Source: Lachnospiraceae bacterium
Lineage (GTDB): Bacteria > Bacillota > Clostridia > Lachnospirales > Lachnospiraceae
Direction: 5' to 3'
Assembly (NCBI GenBank): GCA_017557525.1
Contig: JAFYYN010000043.1
Location: forward strand, 81,672-145,671
Length of the DNA: 64,000 bases
Part shown: in pieces, positions 8,901 to 16,977 of the stretch
How positions within the stretch are numbered: the first letter of the stretch is position 1
Layout of the letters: each line of letters starts with the position of its first letter
Made by a program: the position numbers and the translations under genes
The notes under the pieces: generated by a model
The model's database searches: none
Told to the model about the DNA's origin: nothing
What the model saw: only the letters and a program-made list of their open reading frames with translations

Positions 8901-9599
8901 ACTGCTGTAAACAGTTTTTACATAATCATTATAATCCGGTATTTCAGCCGATGTATCAGCCTTAGCATTTACGGGAGCCATCAGTCCGCATAACATGAAA
9001 AGCACGAAAGCCGCACCTGCCACACGGCTCTGCTCCATAGCCTTTTCATTTTTCCTTGCACGTCTCCAGCGCCTGATAAGTATAGTTAAGTATACTGCGG
9101 CAATCGTTAACATCTTGTCAACAAACTCGATAGCCAGCTGACCGAGTATTATGCAAAGGAAACGGGGCCAGCCGCTGCCACCAAGATAATCAATGACACC
9201 ATCACCCCATTTGTTACCGGTATAACCTCCCGCAAGGATCATATTTACAGGAACGGATACGACCAGTGCAGTCAGCATTGTAATGGATGCTACCTTCATA
9301 AAACCATAAAGTCGTTCAAACCAGTGCCGTTGTGCAGCAATACCGACAATTATTCCCAGTGCAACACTGGTAATTGAATATGCTGCAGACATGGAGCTTA
9401 CAACACAATATGCGAGGTTTCCCGTAAGCCCCACCATCGCACCGCAAACAGGCCCCGCCACATAAGCACACAGAACCGTGCCAAAGGAATCCGCCCACAT
9501 AGGCAGTTCAAGCCATACCGATATCAGCTTGCCTACTATGTTAAGGCAGATACATATTGCTATAAACAGAACAATCTTCAAGGTTTTCCAGTTTTTCAT
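5898..9599 (-). CDS. Giant membrane sensor: ECF-S-like domain + two-component propeller + Y_Y_Y + HD-GYP phosphodiesterase
   Basis: A 1233-residue protein. Residues 1-175 hold about five hydrophobic helices resembling the substrate-binding (S) subunit of ECF transporters, with GxxVGLTGNLAY-like loops. A further hydrophobic segment (192-213) leads to an extracytoplasmic region rich in two-component-propeller (Reg_prop) repeats, for example DGVLWIGTYAGLYRY and GRLWIGTNDNGL, followed by a Y_Y_Y domain near 850-910 and a membrane helix near 937-958. Residues 971-1163 are an HD-GYP domain with MHDIGKIG and HHERFDGRGYPDGL, the signature of cyclic-di-GMP phosphodiesterases. The last 70 residues are a charged, Lys/Glu-rich tail. 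Expected role: ligand sensing outside the cell controlling c-di-GMP breakdown inside. The BMP lipoprotein gene overlaps its end. GGGAGG precedes the ATG. Confidence 0.82.
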   Translation of the reverse strand: MKNWKTLKIVLFIAICICLNIVGKLISVWLELPMWADSFGTVLCAYVAGPVCGAMVGLTGNLAYCVVSSMSAAYSITSVALGIIVGIAAQRHWFERLYGFMKVASITMLTALVVSVPVNMILAGGYTGNKWGDGVIDYLGGSGWPRFLCIILGQLAIEFVDKMLTIAAVYLTILIRRWRRARKNEKAMEQSRVAGAAFVLFMLCGLMAPVNAKADTSAEIPDYNDYVKTVYSSNNGLPCGEANDIAQTNDGVLWIGTYAGLYRYNGREFRWIDNYESVKNVNCLYVDEEGRLWIGTNDNGLSIVIREKVVNVLDMNSGLPSNSVRCITRASDGYYYVGTTGSLQIIMMNNGLKAAGTLPEVNYADSITADEVGHVATIASDGRLFLIKNGEIKASLQLDNGHDVFNCCAFAPDGTLMVGTATNYIYQFDVSTDSFRQIGVRTCEDVTSINNINFLDDGTLFISTDSGVSYIDANGYHHLNTNDFNNSIDNMLYDYQGNLWFTSSRLGLLRLAKSPFKDIYGAIGMERRVVNAIVFWQGNYYIGTDKGLDVVDKACHNQVENNLTEELAGKRIRCMYVDGNDHLWVCTYGSGLKEYSSTGESWSYNADNGSFGNRARIVTGLSDGTILAAGDTGISYIRDHKVERTIRNEDGLINSMILTITEQSDGTILAGTDGDGIAVLKDGKVEKMLTRDDGLSSGVILRTIKDPKSEGVFLVTSNSLCYLEPEGSIRILDKFPYFNNYDIWVKDEDTFFVMSSAGIYVVERDELVAGGELAWELLDARRGLGTSLTANSWNYYNGNNELFLPCDTGVYQIDVEKYNSDVRSYRMQLASVKLDGVLQPLDRTGAITIGQGVSRVELGPEILNYTIQEPNVGYFLEGYDTQWTIVPQNSLNNIIYVNIPSGTYTFHLAIFDSAGERVLEERKFEVSKAGEFYEQSGFSLYMLIILSLFLIWFTWLVVQRQLNKQQIKINMANQTVMAIANAVDAKDVRTHQHSTRVAEYSALIAKEMNCFKWWRRNKEIENLRKAAQMHDIGKIGVPDNVLNKVGRLTDEEYVKMKSHVLGGAEILKDFTLVEHVVDGTRFHHERFDGRGYPDGLKGDQIPLYGRIIGVADAFDAMTSNRVYRNCMDTDYVINEMKKGRGTQFDPEVVDAFMRLIDKKVIDLDALYAQKQIEIQQADQEAQAELKRRVEEDKKIQEAQMKEEEKKGTEDKSKSEEEKGTEKKDSSDKKGAEA

Positions 9600-9763
9600 C
9601 CTAATATAGCCTCCCAGTCACTCTAAACTATCAGATCCCGCTTTGCTTATGTTTGGTAATTCTCCAAAAGCTTATTTTTTCAATATATCTTAACATTAAA
9701 TTATATCAAATAAATTTATAGTAGTCAATTGTTTTAACAATCTTGAAAGGGTTTCTGTTGCTG

Positions 9764-11587
9764 TTAAGATACATTTCTGTAGTATTGTGCCTGAGCCTCA
9801 TACATTTCGGCATAAATCCCTGAAGGTTTGTTTACAAGCTCGTCATGGGTACCGTATTCGGCTATCTTACCTCCTGAAAATACTGCTATCCTGTCACAGA
9901 ATCTGCAGCTTGAAAGCCTGTGCGAAATATAGAATGCTGTTTTGTCTCCAACAAGAGTATGAAACTGACGATAAATCTCATACTCCGCAATAGGGTCGAG
10001 CGCAGCAGTGGGTTCGTCAAGGATAACTACCGGTGACTGTTTATAAAGTGCCCTTGCTATAGCGATTTTCTGCTGTTCACCGCCCGAAGGCTCGATACCC
10101 GCTTCGTCAAAGTATTTAAAGATTATCGTCTTCTTTCCCTTCTCGAGCTTTGATATCATATCCGTCAGATTAACCAGTTTAATGATATTGTCAACCTTTT
10201 GGCTGCTTGCAGCATCCGCTGCATCCTCCTCTTCATCCACCAGAGTGATATTCTCTTCAAAGGGAAATGCAAAAAGCTTGAAATCCTGGAATACGGGAGC
10301 AAAAAGCTCCATATACTGCCTGTAATCATACTCCTTGATATTTACGCCGTTTACAAGTATCTCTCCGGAAGCAGGATCATAAAGCCTGCAGAGAAGCTTT
10401 ATAAATGTTGTTTTGCCTGCCCCGTTAAGACCTACGATTGAAAGATGCTCCCCGGCCTTTATCTTAATACTGATATTGTCAAGTATTTTCCTTTCGGTAC
10501 CCGGATACGCAAAGGATACATTCCTAAATTCAATTTCCTTTATCTCTTTATCAACAGGACGGTCACCCTTTTCCATAGCCTCGGGATACTCCATGAACAG
10601 TACAAATTCATATGCATAATTACAGCGCTTTGCAATTTCCTGAGCATTAAATACCAGTCCGCCGAGCTTGTTGTTAAGCTCATCAGCTGCCTGGATCATC
10701 TGTACAAGAACGCTTACCGAAAATACTCCCTCAATCGCAAGGAACCCGGTATACAGATACGAGATTATCATTCTCACTATATTGGCAACATCCCCGATAA
10801 GATAATATTTCATACCGGTTTCTGCCTGCCATTTCCAATGAGCATTGCTTTTCTCGGAATTTCTGTCCCAGCAGTCAACCATCATATTTCGGGCATCGTA
10901 CAGTCTTATATCCTTACCGTATCTAAAGTCCACGATATTCCACCCGAAATAACCGAAAAGCCTGTTGATCTTTGAAAGCTTTTTATAAGCTTCCATTCCT
11001 ATTTTATTGTTCTTTGCGGTGACAAATGCCATAGTGATCACGTAAACAAGTATCAGCAGCAAAAGTAGTGGCGCATGCATACTGATGATCACAACTAGAC
11101 CAAACACATTAAACACATTTGCAACAAATCCGGCTAACTGCTCAGTGATACCGTATACACCGCCTGAATACCAGTCCATACCGGTCTTTGCCTTTTCTAC
11201 CTGATCCAGTGCCTTTTTATCCTCTGTAAGCTGGAAATCCAGCTCCATGGAGTGCTGTCCTGCCAGCATGGTAAAATAGTTATCAAGCCTCTGCTGATAT
11301 TTTTGCAGGATATTGTTGAGCTTTTCCCATATGATGGAAATAAGACATTCTCCGCCTATCAGTATCCCTGCAAGTATGACAAGTGTTTTTATATCCCTGT
11401 CAGTGATCAGCTCTTCTATGATCATAGGTGAAACTATGACCGGAAGCAGTGTGCTTGCTACCATTATAAAAATTTTAAATATCTCGCAAGGAAAAAACCA
11501 CGGATATTTTTTCGCCGTTATAGGAAATAACAGCTTAAATACCGGAATGATCTTATCCTTCGAAGACAATTCCTTCTTCTTTGACAT
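9764..11587 (-). CDS. ABC exporter, fused membrane and ATPase domains (half-transporter B)
   Basis: A 607-residue ABC half-transporter. Residues 1 to about 330 contain six membrane helices. The ATPase has Walker A GLNGAGKT, the signature loop as EPSGGEQQK rather than LSGGQ, Walker B VVILDEPTAALDP and the switch His in YISHRL. The ATG at 11587 was chosen because GAGGAGAG lies just before it. It overlaps the end of the upstream ABC gene by 35 nt and is probably its heterodimer partner, since both have the same GLNGAGKTT and FAPVFQD(F/V) segments. The substrate is unknown; the family exports peptides, lipids or drugs. It is the last gene of the XRE-ABC-ABC operon. Confidence 0.85.
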   Translation of the reverse strand: MSKKKELSSKDKIIPVFKLLFPITAKKYPWFFPCEIFKIFIMVASTLLPVIVSPMIIEELITDRDIKTLVILAGILIGGECLISIIWEKLNNILQKYQQRLDNYFTMLAGQHSMELDFQLTEDKKALDQVEKAKTGMDWYSGGVYGITEQLAGFVANVFNVFGLVVIISMHAPLLLLLILVYVITMAFVTAKNNKIGMEAYKKLSKINRLFGYFGWNIVDFRYGKDIRLYDARNMMVDCWDRNSEKSNAHWKWQAETGMKYYLIGDVANIVRMIISYLYTGFLAIEGVFSVSVLVQMIQAADELNNKLGGLVFNAQEIAKRCNYAYEFVLFMEYPEAMEKGDRPVDKEIKEIEFRNVSFAYPGTERKILDNISIKIKAGEHLSIVGLNGAGKTTFIKLLCRLYDPASGEILVNGVNIKEYDYRQYMELFAPVFQDFKLFAFPFEENITLVDEEEDAADAASSQKVDNIIKLVNLTDMISKLEKGKKTIIFKYFDEAGIEPSGGEQQKIAIARALYKQSPVVILDEPTAALDPIAEYEIYRQFHTLVGDKTAFYISHRLSSCRFCDRIAVFSGGKIAEYGTHDELVNKPSGIYAEMYEAQAQYYRNVS

Positions 11588-13427
11588 CTTTTCTCTCCTC
11601 ATTATAATACTGCGCCTGGATATTGAACATATTTGCATATTCCCCGTTCTTATCCATCAGCTCGTCGAAGCTGCCGTATTCTATCATTTCGCCGTCCTTA
11701 AACATGGCTATGCTGTCACAAAATCTGGTCGAAGCAAGCCTGTGAGAAATGTAGACTGCCGATTTCTTTCCTATCATGCTGTCAAATCTCTCATAGAGCT
11801 GCTGTTCGGCTATAGCATCTAAAGCAGATGTAGGCTCATCAAGCACCACTATGTCAGCACCCTTGTACAAAGCCCTTGCCAATGCCAGTTTCTGCTTTTC
11901 GCCGCCGGATAGGTCTATTCCGTCGTCTTCAACGATATTTGTTATATAGGTATCTATTCCATTCTTTAAGGTTGCAAGCTTTTCACCGAGACCCGCTTCT
12001 TCAAGTGATCTCTTTACTTTTTCCTTATCGGTATCCTTAACCGGTTTCATTGAAACATTTTCAGATATCGGAAATGCAAAGGTTTCAACATCCTGGAATA
12101 CGGGAGCAAATAATCTGTAATAATCCTCGCGTTTGTAGCTTTTAATGTCTACTCCGTTTAATGTAATAACACCCTCCGTTGGGTCATAAAGACGGAGAAG
12201 CAGCTTTATCATTGTTGTTTTGCCTGCTCCGTTAAGGCCTACGACCGCCAGCCTTTCACCTGCGTTTATCTTTAGATTAAGATGCCTTAAAGCATATTTT
12301 TCAGCCTTAAGATATTTGTAGCTTACATCCTTAAACTCGATCACATAGCTGTCAGCTTTTGGCAACGGGATGGTTTCGGTTTTTTCGTACATATCAAGTT
12401 CCATAAAGGAACGAAGATCATCCACTCTTAAGGAACACTTTTTTAAGTCACCGAATCTCTGTAAAAAGTTTAACAGATTCTGTGAGAAGGCCGTTGAAAG
12501 AGCCAGGAACATTGTAAAGTCACCGATTGAAAGATCTTTCTTTATTACTGCATAGAAAAGTACCGCATATATAAGCCCTTTCCCAATCAGAAATATCAGC
12601 TGCACAAATACCGCATGCCCAAACCACATATTGCAGTGCAGATCCATCTTTTCGTTTTTCTCATCATATATTTTTTTCTGCTTGCTTAATAAATATTTGG
12701 ACAGACCAAATAATCGGATATCCTTGGCATATTCGAAATCCTGGGTAACCCTCGACATATACCCGATTTTTCTCCAAACGGATGAAAGTTTGTCCCAGAC
12801 CTCTTCCTTGTCTTTTTTGATTATCCTCTTGTAATATAAAAACTGTAGCACAGTTAATATCACAAGACACAGTATAAGCCTGAAATCCAGGACCGTCACC
12901 GCTACAAGCGTCACTGCAACTGTAAGCAGGTTTTTCCCAAGCTCGGGCAAAACACGGAGAATTCCTTCAAAACCGTTTTGATTGTCATTAGCTGCTTCTA
13001 AGGCACGTTCATGTATATCAAGCACATCCGGTCTTTCAAGTATCTCATAGTTTAGTCCTAAGACTCTGCTGACTCTTTCGCTGATAACACCCATACGTAT
13101 TGCGATGTATTTATACCAGGTAAGAGAATCTCCCACCGTTTTGCTAAGGATAAGTACTGCAGTTATTATTCCGGCTATTATCAGGAATATTATCAGCTCA
13201 TGCTTTTTGGTATCAGCGTCAACATCCTTCTCCATGATATCCAGTACATATTTACCGAATATTCCCCAGAAATACTGGAGTATTGATGCCGAAACCATAC
13301 TGAGAGCCGCATAGAAAATTGCCGAAGGGTAATATTTTTTTGCCTTTCCCAGTACATATCTGGTATTGCTCCATAGCCCAAATTCCTTATGGAGCGGATT
13401 ATCTTTACTCTCTTTATACTCTGCCAT
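11553..13427 (-). CDS. ABC exporter, fused membrane and ATPase domains (half-transporter A)
   Basis: A 624-residue ABC half-transporter with six predicted membrane helices in residues 30-330, then an ATPase with Walker A GLNGAGKT, signature DLSGGEKQK, Walker B IVVLDEPTSALDA and switch YISHRLAS. The ATG at 13427 lies 14 nt inside the end of the XRE regulator gene, so the three genes 14343-9764 form one tightly packed operon. With its downstream neighbour it probably forms a heterodimeric exporter. The adjacent regulator suggests control by a small molecule or stress, but no substrate can be named. Confidence 0.87.
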   Translation of the reverse strand: MAEYKESKDNPLHKEFGLWSNTRYVLGKAKKYYPSAIFYAALSMVSASILQYFWGIFGKYVLDIMEKDVDADTKKHELIIFLIIAGIITAVLILSKTVGDSLTWYKYIAIRMGVISERVSRVLGLNYEILERPDVLDIHERALEAANDNQNGFEGILRVLPELGKNLLTVAVTLVAVTVLDFRLILCLVILTVLQFLYYKRIIKKDKEEVWDKLSSVWRKIGYMSRVTQDFEYAKDIRLFGLSKYLLSKQKKIYDEKNEKMDLHCNMWFGHAVFVQLIFLIGKGLIYAVLFYAVIKKDLSIGDFTMFLALSTAFSQNLLNFLQRFGDLKKCSLRVDDLRSFMELDMYEKTETIPLPKADSYVIEFKDVSYKYLKAEKYALRHLNLKINAGERLAVVGLNGAGKTTMIKLLLRLYDPTEGVITLNGVDIKSYKREDYYRLFAPVFQDVETFAFPISENVSMKPVKDTDKEKVKRSLEEAGLGEKLATLKNGIDTYITNIVEDDGIDLSGGEKQKLALARALYKGADIVVLDEPTSALDAIAEQQLYERFDSMIGKKSAVYISHRLASTRFCDSIAMFKDGEMIEYGSFDELMDKNGEYANMFNIQAQYYNEERKDVKEEGIVFEG

Positions 13428-14343
13428 TTCTAACCTCTTTTATCATCTCGATTACTTTTTCCCTGTCAAACCACGCTTTATCCCTGTTCCCTACCTGCAT
13501 CGTATATCCGTACGGAGGATTCATAAGACTTTCCGTACTTAACAGCAGAGTGATAAAAGGGACTATACCGCTGGGTTCTATAGAGTACGCCTTCTCTACG
13601 CCATCTGTCTTTACAACCTTGACGCACTGTATTACCCTGCCTCCCTTGTCACCTGCTGTCATACGGTCCATTATCAGCTGTACTTTATCGACATCCATTC
13701 CTGTGATCTCTGATAAGGTTGAAACTGACACTGCTTCAAACGTCTGCATGCTCAAAAGGAAGAAGAGGATTTCCAGCACTCCGGGCTCTCCGAGTCCTCT
13801 GAAAAAGCCCCTCAAGCCTTCCGACAGCTTAAGATGACTTGAGAAACCGTCTTCAGGTTCCCTTACAAGTGCATAGTACTGTTTTTCAAGATTAAGGTTA
13901 AAATACCCGAACCCTGCATCGTCCGATACAACCGAAGCGGTACGAACTCCTTCTTCGGGAATCCCTCTTTTGTAATAGTACTTGTTATTTTTCCAGCAGG
14001 CTATCTGACCTGACCAGGCAATATCAAGCAGTTTATCAAAATATTCTTTATGCAAGCTTCCGCTTTTCTCATTCTCTTTCTCATGAATCGTATACAATTC
14101 ATCGAGAACCGTCTGCTCAAAACTCTTTTTCTCCGTCTCCTGCCCATAAAGATAAGATATGGAGACCTCGAAATATTCCGATATCTTAGGGAGAAGGTCG
14201 CCTTCCGGATAGCTTCCGTTCTCCCACTTTGATACCGCCTGGGGACTGACTCCCAGATATAAAGCCAGCTGCTCCTGGGTAACTCCCTTTTTCTTTCTTA
14301 GTGCCTGTAAATTAGTTGAAAAAACATTTGTTATCTTTGCCAT
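13414..14343 (-). CDS. XRE-family transcriptional regulator of the ABC exporter operon
   Basis: A 309-residue protein with an N-terminal Cro/C1 helix-turn-helix (residues 8-62: LQALRKKKGVTQEQLALYL, SPQAVSKWENG). The remaining 240 residues are an effector or dimer domain I do not recognise, ending in a segment with Trp and basic residues. GGAGG lies at normal spacing before the ATG. It is the first gene of the operon with the two ABC half-transporters and overlaps the next gene by 14 nt. A 31-bp imperfect palindrome over its own promoter (14406-14436) suggests autoregulation. Confidence 0.83.
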   Translation of the reverse strand: MAKITNVFSTNLQALRKKKGVTQEQLALYLGVSPQAVSKWENGSYPEGDLLPKISEYFEVSISYLYGQETEKKSFEQTVLDELYTIHEKENEKSGSLHKEYFDKLLDIAWSGQIACWKNNKYYYKRGIPEEGVRTASVVSDDAGFGYFNLNLEKQYYALVREPEDGFSSHLKLSEGLRGFFRGLGEPGVLEILFFLLSMQTFEAVSVSTLSEITGMDVDKVQLIMDRMTAGDKGGRVIQCVKVVKTDGVEKAYSIEPSGIVPFITLLLSTESLMNPPYGYTMQVGNRDKAWFDREKVIEMIKEVRNGRV

Positions 14344-14404
14344 GATATATACCTCCTGTCGGTTGTTTTAAAAATTGAATTCAACTTTTCTTTGATTTGA
14401 CCAC

Positions 14405-14436
14405 AGTATAACACAATCTTTAGTTGTGTGCTATAC
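14405..14436 (-). promoter_or_regulatory. XRE-ABC operon promoter with overlapping palindromic operator
   Basis: TAGCAC, a 17-nt spacer and TATACT (minus strand) make the promoter. An inverted repeat GTATAACACA-N11-TGTGCTATAC with one mismatch between its 10-bp arms covers both promoter hexamers. Its position fits a repressor site for the adjacent XRE protein (inference). Confidence 0.6.
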
Positions 14437-14521
14437 CCGAAATCAACTATAATTTTATTTTTAATGGAATTTTCTGCATTTTTCTACTTTAAATAGAATT
14501 ATGGTACTGTTTACAAATATA

Positions 14522-14550
14522 TAGCATTTTCCATCGGAATATGTTAAAAT
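14522..14550 (+). promoter_or_regulatory. Putative promoter of the ybaK-like gene (TAGCAT-N17-TAAAAT)
   Basis: TAGCAT at 14522, a 17-nt spacer ending in TATGT, and TAAAAT at 14545. About 25 bp here and upstream are identical to the element before the hydrolase at 3832, although the genes are unrelated. Confidence 0.5.
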
Positions 14551-14584
14551 GGGGCATATCGTATTAAAAGTTAGGACTAAAACA

Positions 14585-15064
14585 ATGAAAAAAGAAGAAA
14601 AGACGAATGTAATGAGAGTTCTTGAGGGGAAAAAGATCCCTTACGAGAGCCATTCCTATGAGCCCGACCCTACCATGACCGGTGAAGAGATCGCAGGGAT
14701 CCTGGGCGAGGAGCCTTCAAATGTATTTAAGACCCTGGTAACTCAGGGTAAGAGCAACGCTTATTATGTTTTTGTGGTACCTGTCAAGGAAGAGCTTGAT
14801 CTAAAGAAAGCCGCCAAAGCATCAGGTGAAAAGGCAATAAGCATGATAAAGCAGAAGGAGCTTTTGCCACTCACCGGCTATGTGCACGGGGGCTGCTCTC
14901 CCATAGGCATGAAAAAGCAGTTCCCTACATTTCTGCATGAAACTGCTAAAGATCTTGATAAAATATTTGTCAGCGCCGGCAAGGTCGGTTTCCAGATAGA
15001 GCTTGACCCGAAGGATCTGATAGAAGTTACAAGGTGTAAGCTGGCGGATATTATTTCGGAATAA
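14585..15064 (+). CDS. ybaK: YbaK/EbsC-type aminoacyl-tRNA deacylase
   Basis: A 159-residue protein of the YbaK family, which hydrolyses mischarged Cys-tRNA(Pro) and related aminoacyl-tRNAs in the cytoplasm. Typical segments are SNVFKTLVTQG, the catalytic Lys region of this strand, KAISMIKQKELLPLTGYVHGG and GCSPIGMKKQFPT. I used the ATG at 14585 because the more upstream in-frame ATG at 14549 overlaps the predicted -10. A TTAGGA-like ribosome site precedes it. The gene converges on the ABC exporter gene with only 12 nt between stops and no visible terminator. Confidence 0.88.
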   Translation: MKKEEKTNVMRVLEGKKIPYESHSYEPDPTMTGEEIAGILGEEPSNVFKTLVTQGKSNAYYVFVVPVKEELDLKKAAKASGEKAISMIKQKELLPLTGYVHGGCSPIGMKKQFPTFLHETAKDLDKIFVSAGKVGFQIELDPKDLIEVTRCKLADIISE

Positions 15065-15076
15065 CCATGTTCCTAT

Positions 15077-16792
15077 TTACGCCTGCATTTTATAATAGAA
15101 TCCCTTTTTAGCCATAAGCTCTGTATGTGTACCCTCTTCCACGATCTTTCCTTCGTGGATAACGAGGATCTTGTCTGCGTTCATTATGGTTGAAAGTCTG
15201 TGTGCTATTGCAATGATGGTACATTTTCCGGTAAGTTCTGCAATGGCCGACTGTATCTGACGTTCGGTCTGCACATCAACCGATGCTGTTGCCTCATCAA
15301 GTATTATGATGGGGCTTTTTCTTAATATGGCACGGGCAATGGCCACTCTCTGTTTCTGGCCTCCCGAGAGCCTGAGTCCTCTTTCTCCTACCTGAGTCTC
15401 ATATCCATCAGGCATAAGCAGGATATCTTCATGGATATTTGCTGCTTTTGCAGCGGCTTCTATTTCTTCTCTTGTTGATTCCGGACGGGCATAGCCTATA
15501 TTCTCAGCGATTGACCCGTTAAACAGGAATGTATCCTGCAACACAGGGGATATGTTATGCCTTAAGGATTCTAAGGTTATATCCCTTACATCCTTTCCAT
15601 CCACAAGTATCCTTCCGTCTGTTACATCGTAGAATCTTGAAATCAACTGCGCCGTAGTAGTTTTTCCAACACCGGTGGGGCCGACCAGCGCTACCATCAT
15701 GCCCGGTTCACACGAAAAGCTGATGTCCTTGAGCACCGGGATCTTGTTTTCATAATTAAAGGATACATTTTCAAATTTGATGGCACCTTTAACATCTTTA
15801 AGCGGCTGAGCATTTTCAGAATCCTGTATGGCTGAAGGCGTGTCAAGGATAAGCGTAACTCTTTCTGCTCCGGCAAGTGACTGCTGCAGATTTTCAAGCA
15901 GATTGGCCAGACCGGATACAGGTGCATAAAACAGCGAAAGATAAAGGACAAACGCTACTATATCCGCAATCGATATCTGCTTCTGATATGCGAGATATCC
16001 TCCAAAGAATACAACAAGCACTGTTCCTGCTGAAGAAAGCAGCTCTACGCAGGGATGAAAAATAGCGCTTGCTCTTAATGCCCTTAACATTGCAACTACC
16101 TGCTCAAAGCTCTTTTTGCGTACTCTTTCCCCCTCGTATTTTTCCTGCCCAAATGCCTGTATCTCGTGAAGTCCCGAAAGGCTGTCCTGCAGCTGTGCAT
16201 TAAGATCACCCATTACCTTCTGTGAGGCTTTAAAATACGGGCGTACCTTTTTAGCGAATATCACGCCTGAGATAAGTATCAGCGGGATAGGAGCACATGT
16301 GATAAGTGCCAGTTTAACATTAATAGTCAACAGTATAATGAGTACCCCGATAAATGTAACGAAATTGGTGATAAGATCAGGGATCATATGAGCATAAAGC
16401 AGCTCGAAATCTCTGGTATCATTAACAACTCGGCTCATAAGATCACCGGTCTGTTTGTCATGGAAAAAGCCAAGATCGAGGCTCTGAAGCTTGTTATACA
16501 GGCGGCTTCTTAAATCTCCAACCAGGTACCAGGCAGCTCTGTGTGCAAGATAATTACTCAAGAATCGGAACAATACACGGAGCAGATAAAGTCCGAGCAG
16601 TACAAGCGCTAGATTCCTTACCGAGCTTAAACCCTCGTCATCCATGCCCTTTTCCACTATGCCCGTCATGGCTGAAAGCACTTTGGGTGCAGACAGATTC
16701 ACCACTGTCAGTCCAAAGGTTGACAGGATCGCTATAACATATAAGCCCTTATATCGGGCAGCTTCTTTTGTGAGTTTCCAAAGAGTGTTCAT
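15077..16792 (-). CDS. ABC exporter, MsbA/BmrA-like multidrug type
   Basis: A 571-residue homodimer-type ABC exporter: six membrane helices in residues 15-310, including the family segment SLDLGFFHDKQTGDLMSRVVNDT. The ATPase has Walker A GPTGVGKT, Q-loop, signature RLSGGQKQR, Walker B IIILDEATASVD and AIAHRLST. The MsbA-like Glu-Ala after Walker B indicates a full catalytic site. The start at 16792 was chosen because AGGAAAGG lies before it; a longer frame upstream has no ribosome site. The gene is monocistronic and divergent from the histidine kinase. The substrate may be a drug or lipid. Confidence 0.88.
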   Translation of the reverse strand: MNTLWKLTKEAARYKGLYVIAILSTFGLTVVNLSAPKVLSAMTGIVEKGMDDEGLSSVRNLALVLLGLYLLRVLFRFLSNYLAHRAAWYLVGDLRSRLYNKLQSLDLGFFHDKQTGDLMSRVVNDTRDFELLYAHMIPDLITNFVTFIGVLIILLTINVKLALITCAPIPLILISGVIFAKKVRPYFKASQKVMGDLNAQLQDSLSGLHEIQAFGQEKYEGERVRKKSFEQVVAMLRALRASAIFHPCVELLSSAGTVLVVFFGGYLAYQKQISIADIVAFVLYLSLFYAPVSGLANLLENLQQSLAGAERVTLILDTPSAIQDSENAQPLKDVKGAIKFENVSFNYENKIPVLKDISFSCEPGMMVALVGPTGVGKTTTAQLISRFYDVTDGRILVDGKDVRDITLESLRHNISPVLQDTFLFNGSIAENIGYARPESTREEIEAAAKAANIHEDILLMPDGYETQVGERGLRLSGGQKQRVAIARAILRKSPIIILDEATASVDVQTERQIQSAIAELTGKCTIIAIAHRLSTIMNADKILVIHEGKIVEEGTHTELMAKKGFYYKMQA

Positions 16793-16905
16793 ATGTGCTT
16801 TCCTTTCCTGATTATAGTATAATGATACAAATTTCAGGATATATTTACAACAAAGAATCTTATATTTATAATGTAGTTTTTTGCGAGTTTGGCCACACAA
16901 AATTA

Positions 16906-16934
16906 TAGCATTTTTATCAAAGGTATGATACAAT
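16906..16934 (+). promoter_or_regulatory. Putative promoter of the hybrid kinase gene (TAGCAT-N17-TACAAT)
   Basis: TAGCAT at 16906, a 17-nt spacer ending in TATGA, and TACAAT at 16929. It is the third copy in this window of the TATAGCATTTT element at fixed distance from an extended -10. Confidence 0.5.
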
Positions 16935-16977
16935 GAAAAACAACTTTTAAACATTACCTGATTAAGGAATATTTCTT

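Noticed and set aside
4708-9599. Complete nucleoside ABC uptake operon
   Set aside because: There is a binding protein but no ATPase or permease; the neighbour is a c-di-GMP sensor.
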